Positions 17,574-26,593 of a stretch of 64,000 nucleotides of DNA are shown piece by piece. Origin of the DNA: Gemmatimonadota bacterium (GTDB lineage: Bacteria; Gemmatimonadota; Gemmatimonadetes; Gemmatimonadales; GWC2-71-9); NCBI GenBank assembly GCA_003220795.1, contig QHTK01000044.1:27034-91033 (forward strand), read 5' to 3'. Positions within the stretch are counted from its first letter, which is position 1, and the number at the start of each line of letters is the position of its first letter. Below the pieces are notes generated by a model that saw nothing but the letters and a program-made list of their open reading frames with translations, was not told the DNA's origin and searched no databases. The position numbers and the translations under genes are program-made.

Positions 17574-19694
17574 TTAAGGGCGACCGTTCTCCCCCCGAAC
17601 GAAGCGCACGGCCTTCGCGAGGTTGTCGGCGAGCTGCGTCAACTCGGTCGCGCCGTGGGTGAGCTCGGCAATCGCCTTGAGCTGCTCCGTCGCCGCGGCG
17701 GCCACGGCCTCGGCCTCCGCGGCCGACGCCTGAGCGCCCACCCGCGCCTGTCCGAGCGACGTGCCGATGCGACCGGACAGATCCGCGATGCCGCGCGCCA
17801 GCTCGGCGACCCGTTTGCCGGCGCGGGCGGTACCCGTGGCCGCCGCGGCGATCTGGCTCAGGTCGGCGACCCAGGCGGACGACCCCTGGACGACCTCGGT
17901 CAGGTCCTCGCGGACTCGTTCGAGCAGCTGGGCGGCCTGGTCGAGGGCCCCGCGCGTGTCCTGCGCCGATTTGCCCACGGCGCGGGCCTCACGCCCGCTC
18001 GCCTCCGCGAGCTTGTGCACTTCGTCGGCCACCACGGCGAAGCCGCGCCCGTGTACGCCCGCGCGCGCCGCTTCGATCGTGGCGTTCAAGGCGAGCAGGT
18101 TGGTCTGGTTCGCGATGAATCCGATCGTCTCGGAGAACTTCTCCACCTGCTCGGCGACATCGCGCAGCCGCCGCACTTCGGACGCGCTTTGCGCGGTCGT
18201 CACGCCCAGTTCGGTGAGCCGGCGGACGGCGTCCTCGGTCGCGTGGCGCACCTTGTCGGTCGTCTTCTCCATCTCGGCGCCCGACTCGCGCGTCTGGTCC
18301 CCGGCCGTGGCGACCTCGCCGGCGTGCTGCTTGAGCTGGTCGGACTCGCGCGTCACGGCGCTCACCAGGCTCGCCGCCTGCTGGGCACCGTGGCTGGCGC
18401 GCTGCGCCGCCGCGGCCACCTCCTGGCTCGACGCATGAATCTGCTGCGTCGTGGCGGTGAGCGTCTCGATGTAGCTGGTGGTGCGCTCGGAGGCGCCGAC
18501 CACGGGCTGGACCGACGCCTCGATCGCGAGCATCAGGGCGAGCTGGGGCGCGAGCAGCGCCAGCACCTCCCCGTCGGTCTCGCGGTACATCAGGGGATCG
18601 GAGTGACGTACGCTCCACAAGCCGACGAGCTGGCCGGCGTGATAGAGCGGGACGAGCACCTCCGCGCCGGGGCGCTCCCCTCCGGGGACGACGACCTGGT
18701 CGGGCCGGAGGGCGTGCGCCACGACGGGACGCCGCAGCCGCACCGCCTCACCGGTCAGTCCGGCGTTCGCGTCGAAGCGGAAGCTGGTCCGGCCGCCGGC
18801 GGCGGTGTCGGCTACCAGCTCCATTTCGTTGGTGTGAGCGTCATACCGCGCAAACCCCATCTGCTCCCACGGCACCAGCCGGCGGGTGAGCTCCTGGATG
18901 CGCCCGAAGCTCTTCGCGAGCGAGATGTCCCGGGCGATGACCTGCGACAGCCCTTGGATCAGGGCGAGCTCGTCGGCCCGCACCCCGAGCCGAATGACGT
19001 AGACGCTGGTCGCGGTCGCTGCGGCGAGGGCCGCCCCCACCACCAGCGTCTCGAGCGGGGCGAGCCCGGCGTGGCTGAGACGCAGCCAGGCGAGCGCCAG
19101 CCCGACGGAGCAGGCGTAGACGATCGTCTCCCAGCGCGCCGTGAGCCACGCGTCCACCCAGGCGAGCGAGCGGCCGAGTGCGAGCTCGAGGTAAAAGGTG
19201 GCGTTGACGACGACGGGAAGGAGGGTGAGCAGCGCGACGAGCGGCCCGAGGTTGGCCGGGTCGAACGTATCCGGGCCCGCGACGCCCCCCAGTCGGTCGT
19301 ACATGAGGCCGACCACGGCGGTGCCGGCCGTGAGGTGGGCGGCGTTGACGAGCGCCGCCCGCGGCGGCAGCCGCCGCAACATGAGATCGCCGGCCACCAT
19401 CGCCGTCGGGCCCACCAGCACCGCGCAGGCCCAGCCGCGGTCGAGTACGGCGAACGCCGTGACGCCGAGGATGTAAGACGAGAAGCCGTTCCCGGGGAGC
19501 GCCACGCCGTAGCGCCGTGCCAGGGCGCCGATCACCACCAGCGTCGCGAATTCGGCGCCGAATCCGGGGCCCGGAACCGCCCGCCCGGCGACGTAGGCGG
19601 CCAGCGCCGCCGCCACGGCCCACACGGCGCCCAGCGACACGAGCGCCCGCACCAGCACGCCGGGCGAAGGCTTGGGGCGAGGAAGGGGGCTCAT
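17574..19694 (-). CDS. Methyl-accepting chemotaxis-like receptor with multi-span membrane domain and GAF domain
   Basis: 706 residues. The N-terminal ~240 residues hold about seven or eight hydrophobic segments (for example [20 protein letters not shown] and [20 protein letters not shown]). Then comes a GAF-like sensor (about 260-400, [20 protein letters not shown]) and an MCP signalling domain (about 420-700). The hairpin tip is close to the family consensus ([20 protein letters not shown], then [16 protein letters not shown]). No periplasmic ligand-binding domain is present, so the signal is probably intramembrane or cytoplasmic. No che genes are nearby. It is transcribed just ahead of the Kelch lipoprotein. 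Confidence 0.85.
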   Translation of the reverse strand: MSPLPRPKPSPGVLVRALVSLGAVWAVAAALAAYVAGRAVPGPGFGAEFATLVVIGALARRYGVALPGNGFSSYILGVTAFAVLDRGWACAVLVGPTAMVAGDLMLRRLPPRAALVNAAHLTAGTAVVGLMYDRLGGVAGPDTFDPANLGPLVALLTLLPVVVNATFYLELALGRSLAWVDAWLTARWETIVYACSVGLALAWLRLSHAGLAPLETLVVGAALAAATATSVYVIRLGVRADELALIQGLSQVIARDISLAKSFGRIQELTRRLVPWEQMGFARYDAHTNEMELVADTAAGGRTSFRFDANAGLTGEAVRLRRPVVAHALRPDQVVVPGGERPGAEVLVPLYHAGQLVGLWSVRHSDPLMYRETDGEVLALLAPQLALMLAIEASVQPVVGASERTTSYIETLTATTQQIHASSQEVAAAAQRASHGAQQAASLVSAVTRESDQLKQHAGEVATAGDQTRESGAEMEKTTDKVRHATEDAVRRLTELGVTTAQSASEVRRLRDVAEQVEKFSETIGFIANQTNLLALNATIEAARAGVHGRGFAVVADEVHKLAEASGREARAVGKSAQDTRGALDQAAQLLERVREDLTEVVQGSSAWVADLSQIAAAATGTARAGKRVAELARGIADLSGRIGTSLGQARVGAQASAAEAEAVAAAATEQLKAIAELTHGATELTQLADNLAKAVRFVRGENGRP

Positions 19695-19785
19695 GAGGGG
19701 TCGCTGTCGCGCAAGCTCGGGCGTGTGGCGTGGCGTGTCAAGCGCGACTATCCTTCACGCAACCGAGCCCGCTCGCTCCCAACGT

Positions 19786-20025
19786 ATGCGCGTCACCATC
19801 GAATACTGTGTCGTCTGAAACTACGAGCCTCGGGCCGCCGGTCTGGCGGCCGAAATTCGTAAGGCCCACCCGCACGCGGACGTCAAGCTGATTCAATCCT
19901 CGGGCGGCGTGTTCGAAGTCGAGGTCGATGGGCGCCGCGTGTTCTCCAAGAAGGCCGTCGGGCGCCACGCCGAGGCTGGGGAAGTGCTGCGCCTGATTGA
20001 GAAGATGGCGCCGCCCGCGAGTTGA
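19786..20025 (+). CDS. SelW-like (Rdx family) selenoprotein; in-frame UGA read as selenocysteine
   Basis: Read through the TGA at 19816-19818, this frame gives a 79-residue protein beginning MRVTIEYCVVU, with a Cys8-x-x-Sec11 redox motif at the end of the first beta strand. That is where SelW/SelT/Rdx proteins carry CxxU or CxxC. The rest fits the fold: RAAGLAAEIRKAHPHADV, then SGGVFEVEVDGRRVFSKK, then a C-terminal helix. A hairpin with a GG-starting loop lies 21 bases after the UGA, as required of a bacterial SECIS. The stop TGA at 20023 overlaps the TTG start of pfkA (TTGA), so both are translated together. The role is likely thiol redox. Without recoding it would look like two unrelated fragments. 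SelB, selC and selA must be elsewhere. Confidence 0.85.
19829..19854 (+). promoter_or_regulatory. Bacterial SECIS hairpin downstream of the UGA codon
   Basis: GGCCGCC (19833-19839) pairs with GGCGGCC (19845-19851) around the 5-base loop GGTCT. With a bulged G the stem extends through TCG/CGA. The loop begins 21 bases after the UGA and starts with GG, which agrees with the known bacterial SECIS rules (short apical loop, G in the first two positions, about 16-37 bases from UGA). Confidence 0.8.
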
Positions 20026-21092
20026 GAATCGCGATCTCCACCGGCGGCGGCGACGCCCCGGGGTTGAACGCCGTGATCCGCGGGGCGGTGCTCGCCGCGA
20101 TCCACCGCGGCTGGGAATGCGTCGGCATCCGGCGCGGCTACGACGGGCTGCTCGATGAGGACCGCGTCGTGCTGCTCGACGCCAACGCCGTCCGCGGCAT
20201 CACCCACCTGGGCGGCACGATCCTCGGCACGACCAACCGCGGCGACCCGTTTCGCTGGCGGAGACAGCGCGCCGACGGCACGGCTATCGAGCACGATCGG
20301 GCCGACGAGCTGGTTGCGGCGTTCCACCGAAAGGGCATCGACGCCCTCATCGCGATCGGGGGGGACGGCTCGCTGCGCATAGCGCAGCGGCTGTTCCGCG
20401 AGAAGGGGATTTCCGTCGTGGGCGTTCCCAAGACGATCGACAACGACGTCGGCGGGACCCAGCTCACGTTCGGATTCGACACCGCAGTCCAGACGGCCAC
20501 CGAGGCGATCGACAAGGTCCACTCCACCGCCGAGAGCCACGAACGCGTGATGGTCGTGGAGGTCATGGGTCGCTACGCCGGGTGGATCGCCTTGCACTCC
20601 GGCATCTCCGGCTCCGCCGACGTGATCCTGATGCCCGAGATCCCGTTCGACATGGGCAAGGTGTGCGAGAAGATCGCGCGGCGCGAAGCGGAAGGACGCC
20701 ACTTCAGCATTGTCGTCGTGGCCGAAGGCGCCGCTCCCCGGGGCGGGACCGTTTCGCTCATCGACCCGGAGCACCAGCGCCTGGGCGGTATCGGCGACAA
20801 GGTCGCGCACTCCATCCAGGAAATGACGGGCAAAGAGACGCGCAGCCTGGTGCTCGGGCACCTGCAGCGCGGCGGCAGCCCCACGACGTTCGACCGCCTG
20901 CTGGGCTTGCGCTTCGGCGCCGCGGCGGTGCGCGTCATCGCCGACGGGAAGTTCGGCACCATGGTGGCGCTCCGTCCCCCTACTATCGCCCCGATCTCGA
21001 TCGACGAAGCGCTCGCCGCTCCGAAGACCGTACCACTCGACTCCGACACTATCGCGACCGCGCGCGACCTGGGGATCTCCCTGGGAGACTGA
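20022..21092 (+). CDS. pfkA: 6-phosphofructokinase
   Basis: 356 residues, group A phosphofructokinase. It phosphorylates fructose 6-phosphate to the 1,6-bisphosphate in glycolysis. Motifs: ISTGGGDAPGLNAVIRG (nucleotide-binding start), IAIGGDGSLRIA, GVPKTIDNDVGGTQLTFGFD (catalytic TIDND) and VMVVEVMGRYAGWIAL. The glycine in GGDGS predicts ATP as donor, while the lysine in PKTIDND is the residue of PPi-type and actinomycete-type enzymes. The protein thus has the mixed signature of group III. The start is TTG at 20022, overlapping the selenoprotein stop. It also overlaps no downstream gene; a helicase follows after 41 bp. Confidence 0.92.
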   Translation: MRIAISTGGGDAPGLNAVIRGAVLAAIHRGWECVGIRRGYDGLLDEDRVVLLDANAVRGITHLGGTILGTTNRGDPFRWRRQRADGTAIEHDRADELVAAFHRKGIDALIAIGGDGSLRIAQRLFREKGISVVGVPKTIDNDVGGTQLTFGFDTAVQTATEAIDKVHSTAESHERVMVVEVMGRYAGWIALHSGISGSADVILMPEIPFDMGKVCEKIARREAEGRHFSIVVVAEGAAPRGGTVSLIDPEHQRLGGIGDKVAHSIQEMTGKETRSLVLGHLQRGGSPTTFDRLLGLRFGAAAVRVIADGKFGTMVALRPPTIAPISIDEALAAPKTVPLDSDTIATARDLGISLGD

Positions 21093-21133
21093 GGCACGCC
21101 GGCCGGCGCGACCAACCTATCTATATTGCGGGC

Positions 21134-23686
21134 GTGCGAGTGTCGCGCGACCACTTTCTTCCTCCCGATCCCCAGGCCTTCCTCGCCGCCGAGCCCTCGA
21201 CCGGGCGGGTCGTCGTCATCGCCCCGACCCGTGCGGCGTGCGAGACGATCGAGCTGGCGTTCGGCCTGAACATCGACACCCTACTCGCGCGGGAGCACGG
21301 TGCCGACATCGACCGCCTGGCCGCCTCGGGGCGGGGGTTCGGCATCGTGGCCGGCACCGGCACTGGGAAGACGCTCGCGATCCGCTCGATCGCCCAGACC
21401 ATCCTGCGGGCGCCCCTCAAGGTCGGCGTGGTGAACCGCGAGCGCGAAGCGACGCCCGAAACGCCGACCTGGAACGTGGTGATCGTCACCACGGGCATCG
21501 CCCGCCGCTGGTTCGAGGACGGCCTGATCACCGCGCGCGACACGCTCGTCGTGGACGAAATCCATCAGACGTCGGCGGAGCTCGAGCTTTGCCTCGCGCT
21601 CGGCAAGCGGGCCCGATGCCGCTTCATCTGGCTCTCGGCGACCGTGGATCCGGCCTTCTACGCCCGCTACCTCGGCTCGGTCGAGGTGCTCGAGACCCGG
21701 GCGTTCGACCCGGCGAAGGCCGCCCAGGTGCGCGTGCTCCCCCAACAGCCGCTCGAGTTCCTGAACGAGCGCTTCGTCAAGCAGGTCATGGGGGAGCGGC
21801 GCGGCGTGGCCGTCTTCGTGCCGACCCGCGCCGAAGTCGAGCAGATCGCGCGGGAGCTGGGTGCCCGTTGGCCGGCCCTGCCCACGGCGTTCTACCACGG
21901 CGGCGAGCCGATCCGGGTCATCCGCCCCTTTCTGGACGGGGAGGTGCGGCGGCCGTTCCTCTTGGCGATGACGGCGGCCGGCCAGTCCGCCCTGAACATC
22001 CGTGGGCTCGACACGGTGGTGATCTACGACGCCCGCTATACCAACGTCGTGGAGCGGGGCCGCAACGTGCTGACCCGCCTGTACCTCGGGGCGAATGAAA
22101 TTCTCCAGATGGCGGGCCGGGTGCACGGCCGCGTCGCAGCGGGCGAAGTGTACATCCTCTCGGACCGCGCGCTCGATTTCGAGCGGCTGGTGCCGACCCC
22201 GCCGGAATTTCAGCTCGCGGGGGACGCGGAGCGCGTCGCGATCACCTGCGCCGCGCTGGGTGTGGACGCGCAAGACCTCGACTTGCCCGTCCCGCTCGAT
22301 CGGCGGGCGTATCGCGAGGCGCTGCAGCTCTTGACGGAGCGAGGCCTCATTGAGCGAGGCCGGCTGACGCGCTATGGTCGCGAGGTCGAGGCGATGCCGG
22401 TGGAGCGGCCTTGGGGCGAGCTGCTGTATCACGCGGACGGCGAGCTGACGCCCATCGTGGCGGTCGCGGCCAACATCGAGTCACTGCACCGCATGACTCG
22501 CGAGGAGCGGGAGCTGAAAGGGCTGATCGTGGCCGGGAGCGATCATCTCACGGCCTACAACGTGTTCGCCGAGGCGGTCAACAAACACGGCTACCTGGGG
22601 GAGGTCTACGGCCTGCCGCGTCACCTGTTCCGCGAGAGCGTGGATTCCTGGGCCGAGGGCCGCGGGGTGCTGGTCAAGGCGATCGAGGACGTGGCGCTCG
22701 GCACCGCGTCGGTGTACCGGCAGCTGGAGCTCGCGCTCCCCGAAAAGCTCCCCTACGCCGGCGACAAAACGCTGGCGGCCTTCGCCGACCTGGTCGCGAA
22801 GATCATGCCGTTCGACCTGGTGATCGACGAGGAGACGGCGGACGGACGCGAGGCACGGGTGAGCCGCGGGTCGGTGGCCGGCAGCTGGGGGGCGGTCGCG
22901 GGAACGCTGCGCTACTTCGCGGACCGGTTCGGCGTGCCGCGCGCGAGCATCGAAGGCACCCAGCTCCCCGAGCGTGCCTTGCGCCGCTACGCGCGGCGGG
23001 GCGCCCCCGGCGTGGTGTTCGAACGGCAGCGCCGGCGTGAGGGCCTCATGGTGGTGCGCACCGTCGAGTACTTCGGCTTCGTGCTCGAGCGTGAAGTCGA
23101 GCCGCTGCGGAGCCCGTTTCCCCCCGATCTCGCCGCTGCCGCCCGGGCGGCGCTCGTGCAGGCCCTGCTGGCGGGAGAAACGCCGCATCCCGACCAGGGG
23201 CGGATACGGAAAGCGCTCGAGCGCTTCGGCTTCTATTGGCGACGCTCGGGGGGACGGCTTGCGGACGCGGCCGGCGAGCGACTGACGGCCCGCCTCGCGG
23301 CTCAGCTCGAGGGTGTGACCTCGTGGGACGAGTTCATCAATACGCGCCTCGCGCTCGACGTCGATGCGGCGATTCCCGAGGGCGTGCGTCATGAGCTCGA
23401 CGCGCTGCCGTCCTCGATCCACTTGTACGGCGACCGCGTCCCCGTGGATTACGACGTGGATCAGGGCGCCGGCGTGATCCGGCTGCGACTCAAGGAGGGG
23501 CAGGCGCGCCGGCTCCAGCCGCGCGACCTGCCGCCGCTCGATCGTCCGGTGCGTTTTACGGTGCTGCGGGGCAAGCGTGAGGCGGTGCGAGCCGACACGC
23601 TGGAGGACCTGCGGCGCCAGCTCAGCAGTCTGTCGCGCGAGGAACGGGTGCGCCTGGTACGCGGTGGGCGGCGGCGGCGGCGCTAG
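21134..23686 (+). CDS. DEAH-box ATP-dependent helicase (HrpA/HrpB-like core)
   Basis: About 850 residues from GTG at 21134. Helicase motifs in order: Walker A GTGTGKT (about residue 75), motif Ia/Ib region, DEIH (VVDEIHQTS), motif III LSAT, FVPTRAEVEQIARELG, and motif V/VI TAAGQSALNIRGLDTVVIYD with QMAGRVHGR. The C-terminal half carries the winged-helix and ratchet-like regions seen in DEAH RNA helicases. The gene is expected to unwind RNA or DNA. It follows pfkA on the same strand; TATATT at 21123 may be its own promoter element. The long frame upstream of 21134 overlaps pfkA and is not part of it. The exact substrate is unknown. Confidence 0.82.
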   Translation: MRVSRDHFLPPDPQAFLAAEPSTGRVVVIAPTRAACETIELAFGLNIDTLLAREHGADIDRLAASGRGFGIVAGTGTGKTLAIRSIAQTILRAPLKVGVVNREREATPETPTWNVVIVTTGIARRWFEDGLITARDTLVVDEIHQTSAELELCLALGKRARCRFIWLSATVDPAFYARYLGSVEVLETRAFDPAKAAQVRVLPQQPLEFLNERFVKQVMGERRGVAVFVPTRAEVEQIARELGARWPALPTAFYHGGEPIRVIRPFLDGEVRRPFLLAMTAAGQSALNIRGLDTVVIYDARYTNVVERGRNVLTRLYLGANEILQMAGRVHGRVAAGEVYILSDRALDFERLVPTPPEFQLAGDAERVAITCAALGVDAQDLDLPVPLDRRAYREALQLLTERGLIERGRLTRYGREVEAMPVERPWGELLYHADGELTPIVAVAANIESLHRMTREERELKGLIVAGSDHLTAYNVFAEAVNKHGYLGEVYGLPRHLFRESVDSWAEGRGVLVKAIEDVALGTASVYRQLELALPEKLPYAGDKTLAAFADLVAKIMPFDLVIDEETADGREARVSRGSVAGSWGAVAGTLRYFADRFGVPRASIEGTQLPERALRRYARRGAPGVVFERQRRREGLMVVRTVEYFGFVLEREVEPLRSPFPPDLAAAARAALVQALLAGETPHPDQGRIRKALERFGFYWRRSGGRLADAAGERLTARLAAQLEGVTSWDEFINTRLALDVDAAIPEGVRHELDALPSSIHLYGDRVPVDYDVDQGAGVIRLRLKEGQARRLQPRDLPPLDRPVRFTVLRGKREAVRADTLEDLRRQLSSLSREERVRLVRGGRRRRR

Positions 23687-23735
23687 GGAACCTGCGGGGC
23701 GGGTGTGACCTCGGCGCGATAGGGGGGTCCTCTCT

Positions 23736-24263
23736 ATGACGGCGGTGCTGGCTGAAACTCTGACCCTGCATCCGAGTATGCAATCAGGTATGGCACAACG
23801 AGACAAGACTACCAGCGTTCCACCTCCGCTCTCCTTCGCGCCCCTCGGCCAGGCGGTCTTGGAGTCGTTCGGCGAGGGCGTGGTGGTGTTCGACGCCTAC
23901 GGCCGGATGATCTACGCGAACCAGCGCGCGCGCCGAGTAGTGGACAGTCTGGGCGACCAGACGTTCCTGCGCGGCGGTGCCCTGCGAGAGCGGCTCGTCA
24001 GCTTGGGCGGCCGGCCCCGCTCGCTGAAGCAGGGCGCGGCGGAGCTCGGTGAGGCGATCTTCCTGCCCGACGGTGATCACGCGGCGACGCTCGCGGAGCG
24101 CGAACGGCTGGCGATCCTCGACACCCTGGAGCAGACGCACGGCAAGCTGGCCGAGACGGCCCGCCGGCTCGGCATCAGCCGCACCACTCTGTGGCGACGG
24201 CTGCGCGCCTACGGCCTCCGGCCTGACGCGCATGACAGCCGCGGACCGACGGTGCGCGCGTAA
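23736..24263 (+). CDS. Small PAS-domain regulator with Fis-type helix-turn-helix
   Basis: 175 residues. A PAS-like domain (about 35-80: ESFGEGVVVFDAYGRMIYAN) is joined to a C-terminal Fis-type DNA-binding helix-turn-helix (about 130-165: LEQTHGKLAETARRLGISRT, then TLWRRLRAYGL). The AAA+ domain of sigma-54 activators is absent, so it is a minimal sensor-DNA-binding protein. A GGGGGG ribosome site lies about 8 bases before ATG 23736; internal ATGs at 23778 and 23790 are alternatives. The signal and the target genes are unknown. Confidence 0.75.
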   Translation: MTAVLAETLTLHPSMQSGMAQRDKTTSVPPPLSFAPLGQAVLESFGEGVVVFDAYGRMIYANQRARRVVDSLGDQTFLRGGALRERLVSLGGRPRSLKQGAAELGEAIFLPDGDHAATLAERERLAILDTLEQTHGKLAETARRLGISRTTLWRRLRAYGLRPDAHDSRGPTVRA

Positions 24264-24309
24264 CGGCGCCGGGCGCGCCGCGCGGCTGGCGTCGTAGTTT
24301 CAGGTCCTC

Positions 24310-24343
24310 TAGCTTCCCGCTCAGGCCACCGCCCGGGAAGCTA
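24310..24343 (+). promoter_or_regulatory. Hairpin abutting the thioesterase start codon
   Basis: TAGCTTCCCG (24310-24319) pairs perfectly with CGGGAAGCTA (24334-24343) over a 14-base loop. The right arm contains the GGGAAG ribosome-site-like bases and the A of the ATG, so the folded RNA would hide the start. It could equally be a protein-binding palindrome. Confidence 0.45.
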
Positions 24344-24831
24344 TGCGCGTCGCGCCGTACGTCATCGAAGAGTATGTCCGCTGGTCGGACGTGGATTTCG
24401 CGGGCATCATCTTCTACGGCTCCTACGTGCGCTTCTTCGAGATCGCCGAGACGGAGCTGTTCCGCGCCTGCGGGCTCGCCTACGCGCAGGTGTTCGATCG
24501 CTATGACGTGTTTCTGCCCCGCAAGGCGGTGCACAGCGAGTTCTATTCGCCCGCCCGTCTGGACGACCGGCTGCGCGTCGCCACATACGTCGGGCGGATC
24601 GGCACCACGTCGCTCACGCTGAACTTCGATGTGTTCCGTGGCACCGGACGGGCTCTCATCGCGGCGGGCTGGATGGTGCTCGTCTGTGTGGACCGGAAGC
24701 AGTTGAAGCCCCGGCGGCTCCCTGCGGAGTTGGTCGAGGCGCTCGCGCCCCACACCCTGTCGCTCGAAGCCGCGCGCGCGCAGCTCGGCGCGCCGGCCCC
24801 CGCCCCCGCCCCCGCCCCCCCAACCCCCTGA
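24343..24831 (+). CDS. Acyl-CoA thioesterase, 4-hydroxybenzoyl-CoA thioesterase (hotdog) family
   Basis: 162 residues. The first ~130 form a hotdog fold with YVRWSDVDFAGIIFYGSYVR followed by FFEIAE, close to the family pattern (aspartate before the hydrophobic turn, then the long central helix). It hydrolyses acyl-CoA thioesters; the chain specificity is unknown and relatives include YbgC- and FadM-type proteins. The tail is an Ala-Pro run (APAPAPAPAPP) in C-rich DNA and is probably disordered. Its stop overlaps the presumed CTG start of the next gene by four bases. Confidence 0.8.
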   Translation: MRVAPYVIEEYVRWSDVDFAGIIFYGSYVRFFEIAETELFRACGLAYAQVFDRYDVFLPRKAVHSEFYSPARLDDRLRVATYVGRIGTTSLTLNFDVFRGTGRALIAAGWMVLVCVDRKQLKPRRLPAELVEALAPHTLSLEAARAQLGAPAPAPAPAPPTP

Positions 24832-25334
24832 ACGCGCGCGCGCTCGTGCTGCTGGCGCTCGGCGCCACGGCGTGCGGCAGCCGCGGAGCGGGGCCGGCGG
24901 CGCGGTTGAGCGCCCGCATCATTCGTCAGTCCCGCGACACGCTGCGCTTCGAGGTCCCCGCCGTCGCCAACCGCTGCGGGCGTGCCATCGGAGACGGCGT
25001 GGTGCTGCAAGGCAGCGAGCACGGCAACGGCGTCCTCATCTACCTCCGGTCCAGCGACTCGGCCGCGAGCGTTGAATTCCCGCTCATGGCACGCGCCGAC
25101 AGCTCTACGCCGCGCGGCGCGATCGTTACGGCGCGCTTCCAGGCGGGTGACCTGGCGCGCGGCGTCGTCCTCGACAGCGGCACGGTGGCGGTGACGCGGG
25201 CCGGGGACGTGCTCACGGCCATCGTCCGAGGCGCGGGCGCTGAGGTCGCCGGGACGGGGCGCGTGGCCCTCGACGCGTCGTTCCAGATGCTGCGCCTGGG
25301 AGCGGACACGGTGCCGTGCACGGCGCAGCTGTGA
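24828..25334 (+). CDS. Small lipoprotein of unknown function
   Basis: About 168 residues from CTG 24828. The N-terminus (NARALVLLALGATAC) is a short lipoprotein signal with cysteine about residue 16. The mature part is beta-rich with no recognised domain; two cysteines (in NRCGRAI and TVPCTAQL) may form a disulfide. GTG at 24843 is in frame but would leave a signal that is too short; CTG overlaps the thioesterase TGA (CTGA), which favours coupled initiation. It is likely anchored in the outer membrane or periplasm. Confidence 0.6.
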   Translation: MNARALVLLALGATACGSRGAGPAARLSARIIRQSRDTLRFEVPAVANRCGRAIGDGVVLQGSEHGNGVLIYLRSSDSAASVEFPLMARADSSTPRGAIVTARFQAGDLARGVVLDSGTVAVTRAGDVLTAIVRGAGAEVAGTGRVALDASFQMLRLGADTVPCTAQL

Positions 25335-25357
25335 TCGCCCGGCGTTAGATTCCCCCC

Positions 25358-26560
25358 GTGGAGCAGACCTACTTCCGGAGAGGGTTCGGGCTGAAGGGGC
25401 GCATCGAAGGCGCCCTGACGGCCGACTACCACAGCCACGTGGTGGATCGAATCCGCGAGCACGGCTACGTGCTCGCGCTGGGTGACCTCACCTTCAAGTT
25501 GGCCGGCGAATTCGGGTTCTGCTACGGCGTCGACCGCGCCGTCGAGTACGCGTACGAGACCCGCACCAAGTTCCCCGACAAGCGCATCTTCCTCGTGGGC
25601 GAGATCATCCACAACCCGCACGTGAACTTGAAGCTGCGCGCGATGGGCGTGACGTTCCTCGAGCGCCCCGACGGGGCCGAGCTCGAGCTGAGTGGCGTGA
25701 CCCCTGACGACGTCGTCATCCTTCCCGCCTTCGGCGTGACGGTGCGCGACTTCGAGCGGCTGCGCGCGATCGGCTGCGTGCTCGTCGACACGACCTGCGG
25801 CTCCGTGCTCAACGTGTGGAAGCGGGTCGAGTCGTACGCCAAGGACGGCTTCACGGCGATCATCCACGGCAAGTCATACCACGAGGAGACGAAGGCCACC
25901 TCGAGCCAGGTGACCAAGTACACCGAGGGCCGCTACCTCGTAGTACGGGACATGGCGCAGGCACGGGACGTGTGCGACTACATCGAGTCAGCGGGGAGCA
26001 GGGAGCGGTTTCTGCAGAGCTTCGCCGGCAAGGTGTCGCCCGGCTTCGACCCGGATCGCGACCTCGTTCGGGTGGGGGTCGCGAATCAGACGACCATGCT
26101 GTCGGGTGAGTCGCTCGCCATCGCCGCGGAACTCCGGAAAAGCATGTCAAAACGTTACGGCGAAGCCGCGCTCGCCGGGCACTTCCGCACGTTCGACACG
26201 ATCTGTTCGGCCACGCAAGACCGTCAGGACGCGGTCCTCAAGCTGATCGCCGAGCCGCTCGACCTGATGGTGGTGATCGGCGGCTACAACTCGAGCAATA
26301 CGACTCACCTGGCCGCGATCTGCCACGAGAAGGTGCCGACCTATCACGTCGAGGACGCGGCCTGCATCGACCCGGCAGCGGGCGCCATCCGGTTCCGCCC
26401 GGTGGGCGACCAGGAAGAGCAGCGCCGCGACGCGTGGCTGCCTGCCGGGCCGGTCACGATCGGGATCACCGCCGGCGCCTCGACCCCGAACAACAAGATC
26501 GGGGAGACGATCGTCCGGATCGCCGCGTCGCGGGGGGTCTCGCTCGACGGCGTGGCCTAG
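25358..26560 (+). CDS. ispH: 4-hydroxy-3-methylbut-2-enyl diphosphate reductase
   Basis: 400 residues, the long cyanobacterial/plastid-like form rather than the ~310-residue E. coli form. It makes IPP and DMAPP in the last step of the MEP pathway with a 4Fe-4S cluster. The cluster cysteines are seen in GFCYGVDRAVEYAYE, DTTCGSVLNVWKRV and DTICSATQDRQDAV. The substrate-binding motifs VVIGGYNSSNTTHL and TAGASTPNN are also present. The start is GTG at 25358, 23 bases after the lipoprotein gene. The long form has an extra N-terminal segment of ~40 residues. Confidence 0.93.
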   Translation: MEQTYFRRGFGLKGRIEGALTADYHSHVVDRIREHGYVLALGDLTFKLAGEFGFCYGVDRAVEYAYETRTKFPDKRIFLVGEIIHNPHVNLKLRAMGVTFLERPDGAELELSGVTPDDVVILPAFGVTVRDFERLRAIGCVLVDTTCGSVLNVWKRVESYAKDGFTAIIHGKSYHEETKATSSQVTKYTEGRYLVVRDMAQARDVCDYIESAGSRERFLQSFAGKVSPGFDPDRDLVRVGVANQTTMLSGESLAIAAELRKSMSKRYGEAALAGHFRTFDTICSATQDRQDAVLKLIAEPLDLMVVIGGYNSSNTTHLAAICHEKVPTYHVEDAACIDPAAGAIRFRPVGDQEEQRRDAWLPAGPVTIGITAGASTPNNKIGETIVRIAASRGVSLDGVA

Positions 26561-26593
26561 CCAGTTTCGGGAAATCTTCGCCATATTTCGTCT

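Noticed and set aside
17496..19862. A 788-codon open frame on the plus strand
   Set aside because: It is antisense to the Kelch and chemoreceptor genes, has low-complexity Arg/Gly/Pro content and no domain; an effect of high GC.
19786..20025. Frameshifted or decayed gene with a premature stop
   Set aside because: The frame is intact except for one TGA in a CxxU position, followed by a SECIS-like hairpin; selenocysteine explains it better.
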